Shown here: piece by piece, positions 58,465 through 64,000 of the stretch
Position numbering within the stretch: the first letter of the stretch is position 1
How the letters are laid out: every line of letters begins with the position of its first letter
Origin: Rhizobium sp. Root1212
Lineage (GTDB): Bacteria; Pseudomonadota; Alphaproteobacteria; Rhizobiales; Rhizobiaceae
Reading direction: 5' to 3'
NCBI RefSeq assembly: GCF_001424985.1
Contig: NZ_LMDA01000024.1
Location: 1-64,000, forward strand
Length of the DNA stretch: 64,000 bases
Made by a program: the position numbers and the translations under genes
Notes under the pieces: generated by a model
What the model was told of the DNA's origin: nothing
Databases searched by the model: none
Seen by the model: only the letters and a program-made list of their open reading frames with translations

Positions 58465-60071
58465 CCATTCTCTCCACCGCCGTCGATCGCGACAGCGACG
58501 CGTTTCGTTCGAATCATGACTTTAATCTGGGGCTTGCCGAAGAGCTTCGGCGGCAGGCCGGGCTCTATCGCGAGGGCGGCCCGGCGCGGGCGCGGGAACG
58601 CCACACGTCCAAGGGCAAGCTTTTGGCACGCGACCGGGTGCAGGCGTTGCTTGATCCGGGCAGCCCCTTTCTAGAGCTTGGCACGCTGGCGGCAAACGGC
58701 ATGTATCATGGCGAGGCGCCGGGAGCGGGCATCGTTACCGGCGTCGGCCGGGTCTCGGGCCGCGAGGTGATGATCGTCGCCAATGATGCCACAGTCAAAG
58801 GCGGCGCCTATTTTCCGATGACGGTGAAGAAGCACCTGCGGGCGCAGGAAGTGGCGCTGGAAAACCGGCTACCCTGCATCTACCTCGTCGATTCCGGTGG
58901 GGCGAACCTGCCGCATCAGGCGGAGGTCTTTCCCGACCGCGATCATTTTGGCGCGATCTTCTACAATCAGGCGCAGATGTCTGCTCAGGGGATCGCCCAG
59001 ATCGCCTGCGTGATGGGAAGCTGCACGGCCGGCGGCGCCTATGTGCCGGCCATGTCCGACGAGACGGTGATCGTGCGCAACCAGGGCACCATCTTTCTCG
59101 CCGGCCCGCCTCTGGTGAAGGCGGCGACGGGGGAGGTGATCTCGGCTGAAGAGCTGGGCGGCGCCGAGACCCATGGGCGGCGTTCCGGTGTGGTCGATCA
59201 TGTTGCTGAGAACGATACCCATGCGCTGATGATCGTGCGCGATATCGTGGCGCGGTTGAACCGCGTCAAGAGCGTCGATATCGAGCTTGCCGCGCCACGG
59301 GCACCTTTGCTCGATCCGACCGATCTTTATGGGATCGTACCGCAGGATGTGCGCATTCCCTACGATGTGCGCGAGATCATCGGGCGGATCGTCGATGGCT
59401 CGGAGTTTCATGAATTCAAGCAGCTTTACGGGACGACGCTGGTGTGCGGCTTTGCCCGGATCTGGGGCATGCCGGTGGCCATCATCGCCAACAATGGCGT
59501 GCTGTTTTCCGAAAGCGCGCTGAAGGGCGCGCATTTCATCGAGCTTGCCTGCCAGCGGCGCATCCCGCTGCTGTTCCTGCAGAATATTTCCGGCTTCATG
59601 GTCGGCGGGAAATACGAGGCGGGCGGCATTGCCAAGGATGGGGCAAAGCTGGTGACGGCCGTTGCCACCGCCAGCGTGCCGAAGGTAACGGTGTTGATCG
59701 GCGGCAGTTTTGGCGCGGGCAATTACGGCATGTGCGGGCGGGCTTACCGGCCGCGTTTCCTTTTTACCTGGCCGAACAGCCGCATCAGCGTCATGGGCGG
59801 CGAGCAGGCGGCTTCGGTGCTCGCCACCATCCGGCGCGACTCCATGGAGGCGCGCGGCGAGGACTGGCTGGTGGCGGAGGAGGAAACGTTCAAGAATACC
59901 GTCCGCGAGGGTTATGAGCGGGAAGGCAGCCCCTATTATGCGACGGCGCGGCTCTGGGACGACGGTATCATCGACCCGATGCAGACGCGCGACGTATTGG
60001 GTCTTGCCTTTTCGGCAGCCTTTAACGCACCGATCCCGCAAGCACCGCGCTTCGGCGTCTTCAGGATGTGA
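58461..60071 (+). CDS. mccB: Methylcrotonyl-CoA carboxylase, carboxyltransferase subunit
   Basis: Transfers carboxyl from biotin to 3-methylcrotonyl-CoA, giving 3-methylglutaconyl-CoA. The 536-residue protein has the crotonase-like carboxyltransferase folds: [65 protein letters not shown] and [28 protein letters not shown], typical of MCC beta rather than propionyl-CoA carboxylase. It overlaps ivd by four bases and is followed seven bases later by mccA. Confidence 0.94.
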   Translation: MTILSTAVDRDSDAFRSNHDFNLGLAEELRRQAGLYREGGPARARERHTSKGKLLARDRVQALLDPGSPFLELGTLAANGMYHGEAPGAGIVTGVGRVSGREVMIVANDATVKGGAYFPMTVKKHLRAQEVALENRLPCIYLVDSGGANLPHQAEVFPDRDHFGAIFYNQAQMSAQGIAQIACVMGSCTAGGAYVPAMSDETVIVRNQGTIFLAGPPLVKAATGEVISAEELGGAETHGRRSGVVDHVAENDTHALMIVRDIVARLNRVKSVDIELAAPRAPLLDPTDLYGIVPQDVRIPYDVREIIGRIVDGSEFHEFKQLYGTTLVCGFARIWGMPVAIIANNGVLFSESALKGAHFIELACQRRIPLLFLQNISGFMVGGKYEAGGIAKDGAKLVTAVATASVPKVTVLIGGSFGAGNYGMCGRAYRPRFLFTWPNSRISVMGGEQAASVLATIRRDSMEARGEDWLVAEEETFKNTVREGYEREGSPYYATARLWDDGIIDPMQTRDVLGLAFSAAFNAPIPQAPRFGVFRM

Positions 60072-60078
60072 GGAAGCC

Positions 60079-61938
60079 ATGTTCGAAAGCCTTCTCATTG
60101 CCAATCGCGGCGAAATCGCCCGCCGTATCATCCGCACGGCAAATGCGCTCGGCATCCGCACCATCGCCGTCTATTCGGAGGCCGATGCCGGCTTGCCTTA
60201 CGTCAGGGAGGCGAGCGAGGCCGTTGCAATCGGCCCGGCGACGGCGCGGGAGAGCTATCTTTCGGTGCCGCGCCTGCTGGAGGCCGCCGCGAAGACCGGG
60301 GCTGCGGCTGTTCATCCGGGCTATGGGTTCCTTTCCGAAAATGCGGAATTTGCCGAGGCCGTGCAGGCGGCTGGTATGGCCTGGGTCGGGGCGCCGCCAG
60401 CGGCAATCCGCGCCATGGGACTGAAGGACGCGGCCAAGGCGCTGATGCAGCGCGCCGGCGTGCCGGTGACGCCGGGCTATATGGGGGATGATCAATCCGA
60501 GGCGCGGCTGGAGCGTGAGGCAGGCGAGATAGGGTATCCCGTTCTGATCAAGGCCGTGGCAGGCGGTGGCGGCAAGGGCATGCGGCGGGTGGATGATGCG
60601 GGAGATTTCATCGCTTCGCTTGCTTCCTGCCGGCGCGAGGCGGCATCTTCCTTTGGCGACGACCGGGTACTGATCGAAAAATACATCCGCAACCCGCGCC
60701 ATATCGAGGTTCAGGTCTTTGCCGATAGTCATGGCAATGCTGTACATCTGTTCGAGCGGGATTGCTCGGTGCAGCGGCGTCACCAGAAGATCATCGAGGA
60801 AGCGCCGGCACCCGGCATGGATGCGACGACGCGGCAGGCGATCTGTGAAGCCGCGGTGAAGGCGGCGCGGGCCGTCGATTATATCGGGGCGGGGACGGTC
60901 GAGTTCATCGCCGATGCTTCGGAGGGCTTAAGGGCCGATCGCATCTGGTTCATGGAGATGAACACCCGGCTGCAGGTCGAGCACCCGGTGACCGAGGCGA
61001 TTACCGGCGAAGACCTTGTGCTCTGGCAATTGAAGGCTGCGGCCGGCGAGCCGTTGCCGAAAACGCAGGGTGAAATCGCGATGCGGGGCTGGGCGGTGGA
61101 GGCGCGGCTTTATGCGGAAAATCCGCAGACCGGCTATCTGCCTTCGACCGGAGTGCTGCAGCATCTGAGGCTGCCGAAAGGCGTTCGGGTCGATAGCGGC
61201 GTCGAGGAAGGCAACGAGATCACCAGCTTCTACGATCCGATGATCGCCAAGATCATCGCCCATGGGCATGATCGGAACGCGGCTCTCGACCGGCTGGCGA
61301 AGGCCTGTGGCGAAATCGAGATCTGGCCGGTGAAATCCAATGCCAATCTGCTCTGCCGCATTGCCGAGGACGAGGATTTTCGGGCCGGTGCCGTCGATAC
61401 CGGCTTTCTGGATCGGAAGGGTGAGCGGCTTGTTGCGGAGGAGCCGGACAAGGCTGTTATCGATGCGGCGGCGGCAAGTCTTGCCCGCCGTAGTGGCAAC
61501 GATCCTTGGAGCGCGCTGACGGGATTTCGTGTTGCCGCCCGGCCTGATGTGCGGGCGAATGTGCTGGTGGGCGGCAAGCCCTATGTTGGGCATATCGAGG
61601 GGGTGGGGGGTGCCGTCTCCATCGCTGGCGAAACCGTGCTCTTTCAGGAAGGGTTCGCCTGGCCGATCGGCTTGCCGAGCGCCAGTCGCGTGGAGGCTTC
61701 CGACCACGGCGGGGATGGCGCGATCCTGTCGCCGATGCCGGGGCTGGTGACGCTGGTGGAAACGACGGAAGGCGCGAGCGTGCGCAAGGGAGACCGGCTG
61801 ATGACGATCGAGGCGATGAAAATGGAACACAGCCTGAAGGCGCCCTTCGACGGCACCGTTAAGGGCTTGCGCGCCAGCGTCGGCATGAAGGTCAGCGAAA
61901 GCCAGGTGATGGCGACCGTCGTGAAGGATGAGGTGTGA
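60079..61938 (+). CDS. mccA: Methylcrotonyl-CoA carboxylase, biotin carboxylase subunit
   Basis: A 619-residue subunit with biotin carboxylase, BT linker and biotin carrier domains in order. The ATP-grasp part has LLIANRGEIARRIIRTAN, KAVAGGGGKGMRRV, and EMNTRLQVEHPVTEAI; the biotinylated lysine is Lys581 in IEAMKMEHSLKAP near the C-terminus. The start is ATG 60079, not the longer frame inside mccB. It works with MccB as the holoenzyme. Its TGA overlaps the ATG of the next gene (TGATG). Confidence 0.94.
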   Translation: MFESLLIANRGEIARRIIRTANALGIRTIAVYSEADAGLPYVREASEAVAIGPATARESYLSVPRLLEAAAKTGAAAVHPGYGFLSENAEFAEAVQAAGMAWVGAPPAAIRAMGLKDAAKALMQRAGVPVTPGYMGDDQSEARLEREAGEIGYPVLIKAVAGGGGKGMRRVDDAGDFIASLASCRREAASSFGDDRVLIEKYIRNPRHIEVQVFADSHGNAVHLFERDCSVQRRHQKIIEEAPAPGMDATTRQAICEAAVKAARAVDYIGAGTVEFIADASEGLRADRIWFMEMNTRLQVEHPVTEAITGEDLVLWQLKAAAGEPLPKTQGEIAMRGWAVEARLYAENPQTGYLPSTGVLQHLRLPKGVRVDSGVEEGNEITSFYDPMIAKIIAHGHDRNAALDRLAKACGEIEIWPVKSNANLLCRIAEDEDFRAGAVDTGFLDRKGERLVAEEPDKAVIDAAAASLARRSGNDPWSALTGFRVAARPDVRANVLVGGKPYVGHIEGVGGAVSIAGETVLFQEGFAWPIGLPSASRVEASDHGGDGAILSPMPGLVTLVETTEGASVRKGDRLMTIEAMKMEHSLKAPFDGTVKGLRASVGMKVSESQVMATVVKDEV

Positions 61939-62390
61939 TGGCCGGGCGCTATTTCGATGAATGGGTTGTCGGAGACAAAATCGCCCACGATATCCGCCGC
62001 ACGGTGACGGAAACCGACAATCTGCTGATCACCACGCTCACCCATAATCCGCAGCCGCTGCATCTGGATGCCGAATATGCCGGCGCGACGGAATTCGGGC
62101 GGATCGTCGTCAATGGCACCTTCACCTTCGCGCTCACGGTGGGCCTGTCCGTGGGCGATACGACGCTTGGCGTGCTCGTCGCCAATCTCGGTTATGACAA
62201 GGTGGTGATGCCGAAGCCGGTTTTTGTCGGCGATACGTTGAGGGTGGAGACGGAGGTGACCGCGCTTCGGCCCTCCGGTTCGCGGCCGGATGCGGGTATC
62301 GTGACCTTCGAGCACACGACGCTCAACCAGCGGGATGAGATCGTTTGCAAGATGCTGCGGATGGCGCTTTTGCAGAGGCGGCCGGCATGA
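61938..62390 (+). CDS. MaoC-type hydratase
   Basis: A 150-residue hot-dog-fold enoyl-CoA hydratase: FDEWVVGDKIAHDIRRTVTETDNLLITTLTHNPQPLHLDAEYAGATEFGRIVVNG. The hydratase motif keeps the histidine of PLHLD, but the aspartate of the classical GD-x-NPLH is an asparagine (HNPQPLH), as in the mesaconyl-CoA hydratase-like group. It overlaps mccA as TGATG and the next gene as ATGA. It may hydrate 3-methylglutaconyl-CoA or another branched enoyl-CoA; a usual crotonase-type hydratase is missing from this operon. Confidence 0.8.
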   Translation: MAGRYFDEWVVGDKIAHDIRRTVTETDNLLITTLTHNPQPLHLDAEYAGATEFGRIVVNGTFTFALTVGLSVGDTTLGVLVANLGYDKVVMPKPVFVGDTLRVETEVTALRPSGSRPDAGIVTFEHTTLNQRDEIVCKMLRMALLQRRPA

Positions 62391-63430
62391 GGCTGCGCTC
62401 GCTGCTTTTCGTGCCCGGCGACCGCCCCGAGCGCTTCGAAAAGGCTGTCGCCTCGGGTGCGGATGCGATCATTTTCGATCTTGAGGATTCGGTGGTTTCG
62501 GCCGCCAAGGACAAGGCGCGGGAATGTGTGGGGGATTTTCTTGCAAGGTTCGGGACGGCGCCGCTTGCTCTCTCTTCTCCCCGGCGGGGAGAAGGTGCCC
62601 GAAGGGCGAACGAGGGGATATCTCCGCAAACTCAGAGCAAGCCGGTCCCCTCATCCGACCCTGCGGGCCACCTTCTCCCCGCTGGGGAGAAGGGAAAGCA
62701 AGTGGCTGCTGCTGCGGCGTCTGATAGTCCAGCTTTGCGGCAACATCCCGACTGCGCGGTCTTCGTGCGCGTCAATCCGTTGGAAAGCGACGACCTGGAG
62801 AAGGATCTCGGCGTTCTCGCTTCGGGGCTTCCCGATGGGCTAGTGTTGCCGAAAGCGGAGGGGGCTGCTTCCGTGCGGGCGCTATCCGTTCGCGTGAGCA
62901 AGATGGCGGGTGCGGCCGTTCCGATCCTGCCGATCGCCACCGAAGCACCGGCGGCGATTTTTCAGCTTGGCACCTATGCGCAGGTCGGCCCGGAAATTTG
63001 CGGCCTGACCTGGGGGGCGGAAGACCTGCCGGCCGCAATAGGCGCGCTTTCGGCGCGGGAGGCGGATGGTGGTTATACCGATCCCTATCGGATGGTGCGG
63101 TCGCTGGCGCTTTTCGCCGCCCATGCTGCCGGGGTTGCGGCAATCGAAACGGTCTATCCCGATATTCGTGATCTTTCGGGGCTTGAGGCCTACGCTCGGC
63201 GCGGGCGGCGGGATGGGTTTACCGGGATGCTGGCGATCCATCCGGCGCAGGTGGAGGTGATCAACCGGGCGTTCACGCCAAACGAGGAGGAAATCGCACG
63301 TGCCGAGCGGATTATCGCGGCTTTTGCGGCAAACCCGGAGGCGGGGGCTATCCAGCTCGACGGGCGCATGCTCGACCGGCCGCATCTGAAGCTGGCGTTG
63401 GCTGTCACCGAGGCGGCAAGAGGGTTTTGA
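62387..63430 (+). CDS. HpcH/HpaI/CitE-type CoA-ester lyase with in-frame RIME insertion
   Basis: A 347-residue lyase of the CitE/malyl-CoA group. Family motifs: RSLLFVPGDRPERFEKA, DLEDSVVSAAKDKAR, CAVFVRVNPLESDDL (Arg/Mg site), LPIATEAPAAIF (metal Glu), CGLTWGAEDLPAAIG (metal Asp) and MLAIHPAQVEVINRAFTP. Typical members have about 270-300 residues. Residues 60-106 are encoded by a palindromic RIME-type element, adding about 45 low-complexity residues (SPRRGEGARRANEG..., HLLPAGEKGK) between strand 2 and the FVRVNP strand. The enzyme may cleave a branched malyl- or citramalyl-type CoA made by the MaoC neighbour. Confidence 0.85.
   Translation: MRLRSLLFVPGDRPERFEKAVASGADAIIFDLEDSVVSAAKDKARECVGDFLARFGTAPLALSSPRRGEGARRANEGISPQTQSKPVPSSDPAGHLLPAGEKGKQVAAAAASDSPALRQHPDCAVFVRVNPLESDDLEKDLGVLASGLPDGLVLPKAEGAASVRALSVRVSKMAGAAVPILPIATEAPAAIFQLGTYAQVGPEICGLTWGAEDLPAAIGALSAREADGGYTDPYRMVRSLALFAAHAAGVAAIETVYPDIRDLSGLEAYARRGRRDGFTGMLAIHPAQVEVINRAFTPNEEEIARAERIIAAFAANPEAGAIQLDGRMLDRPHLKLALAVTEAARGF
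62564..62702. repeat. RIME-type palindrome inserted inside a coding gene
   Basis: The insert is a 139-bp inverted repeat with ends CTTGCT and AGCAAG. The left half reads TCTTCTCCCCGGCGGGGAGA...GAACGAGGGGA, the right half TCCCCTCATCCGACC... GCTGGGGAGAAGGGA, which is the RIME1 motif in opposite orientation. It keeps the reading frame open in the CitE-like gene. Other copies in this window lie only between genes. Confidence 0.85.
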
Positions 63431-63552
63431 CGCTCTGTTCACAGCTTCGGCATCGCCGCCGGATCGCGTTGTAAGTCGGCCGTCTTGAACCTACATATTG
63501 CCCGACCGAAAAACCATCATGGTCTCTCAAAGACGATCAAGGAGAGGACTGA

Positions 63553-63999
63553 ATGACTGCTTATACCAAGAACCCGGATGCCATCGCTAAGCTCTCCCCG
63601 GAGCAGTATCGCGTGACGCAGGAAAGCGGCACGGAGCGGCCCGGTACCGGTGAATATCTCTACAACAAGAAGCCCGGTATCTATGTCGATATCGTTTCCG
63701 GCGAACCGTTGTTTGCCTCGTCCGACAAGTATGAATCCGGCTGCGGCTGGCCGAGCTTCACCAAGCCGATCGAGCCGGCGTATGTCACCGAATTGCGCGA
63801 TGTCTCGCATGGCATGGTTCGCACCGAGGTTCGCTCCAGCCATGGCGACAGCCATCTCGGCCACGTCTTCCCCGACGGCCCGATCGATCGTGGCGGTCTG
63901 CGCTATTGCATCAATTCGGCATCCCTGCGCTTCGTTCCCCGCGAAGAGATGGCTGCGGAAGGCTACGGAGACTACATCAACCAGGTGGAGGATATCTGA
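63553..63999 (+). CDS. msrB: Peptide methionine (R)-S-oxide reductase
   Basis: Reduces methionine-R-sulfoxide in proteins. The 148-residue protein is complete: [45 protein letters not shown] and the catalytic cysteine Cys119 in [12 protein letters not shown]; the second Cys is Cys64 in GCGWPSF. The zinc-binding CxxC pairs of some MsrB proteins are absent. GGAGAGGACTGA precedes the ATG. The stop is one base before the window end, so a following msrA, common in relatives, cannot be checked. Confidence 0.96.
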   Translation: MTAYTKNPDAIAKLSPEQYRVTQESGTERPGTGEYLYNKKPGIYVDIVSGEPLFASSDKYESGCGWPSFTKPIEPAYVTELRDVSHGMVRTEVRSSHGDSHLGHVFPDGPIDRGGLRYCINSASLRFVPREEMAAEGYGDYINQVEDI

Positions 64000-64000
64000 T

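Overview
The window reads as chromosomal sequence of an alphaproteobacterium, most likely a member of Rhizobiaceae (Rhizobium/Agrobacterium/Ensifer/Shinella type). Evidence: high GC with strong third-position GC, the order thyA, folA, hflK, hflC, DUF2065, degP, serB, miaA, ilvI, ilvH, ilvC, and several intergenic palindromes of the RIME1 kind described from rhizobia. The genus is an inference; no rRNA is present.

Layout. 1-850: a tandem repeat that may be an insertion-sequence remnant, a small XRE-type regulator with a dense operator region, and a hairpin-rich stretch. 1127-6640: DUF2853 protein, thymidylate synthase, a GST, dihydrofolate reductase (overlapping the GST), then the membrane protease regulators HflK/HflC and two small genes. 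6954-13834: DegP protease, an acetyltransferase coupled to phosphoserine phosphatase SerB, MiaA (its start codon overlaps that of serB head to head), a MAPEG-like protein and a HerA-type ATPase. 13930-16530: a leader peptide with an Ile-Leu-Val-Val run, a terminator, then acetolactate synthase (ilvI, ilvH); ilvC lies at 31708. 16700-24540: aldo/keto reductase, a LysE exporter followed by a cobalt-type nitrile hydratase operon, an ECF sigma/anti-sigma/secreted-protein module, an AbrB-type membrane protein and a RecD-like helicase. 24590-34480: regulators (MerR-LuxR composite, HxlR, TetR) with clear palindromic operators, pdxJ, a quinone-reductase-like protein, an Asp/Glu racemase, small secreted proteins, ilvC, a previously uncalled 36-residue membrane peptide and an aminotransferase. 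34585-42516: RocB-type peptidase, CASTOR/POLLUX-like channel, nuclease-fold protein, NUDIX, PhzF, tRNA-Lys(CTT). 42884-47061: RTX protein and a two-component kinase.

56699-47078 (minus strand) is one probable nine-gene operon: three flavin-dependent monooxygenases, an M20 deacylase, an N-acetyltransferase, a permease-ATPase fusion, two binding proteins (one frameshifted) and a DsbA-fold protein. The set matches the logic of Bacillus operons that import, N-acetylate, oxidise and deacetylate S-substituted cysteines. 57319-63430 is a leucine/isovalerate operon (ivd, mccB, mccA, MaoC, CitE-like lyase), followed by msrB.

The most unusual points are: a RIME-type palindrome inserted in frame inside the CitE-like gene; a probable leaderless ilv attenuator; an almost identical operator-like palindrome in front of both the LysE-nitrile hydratase operon and a distant aminotransferase gene; a 145-bp palindromic repeat that begins on the stop codon of two unrelated genes; and the permease-ATPase fusion operon with a decaying duplicate binding protein.
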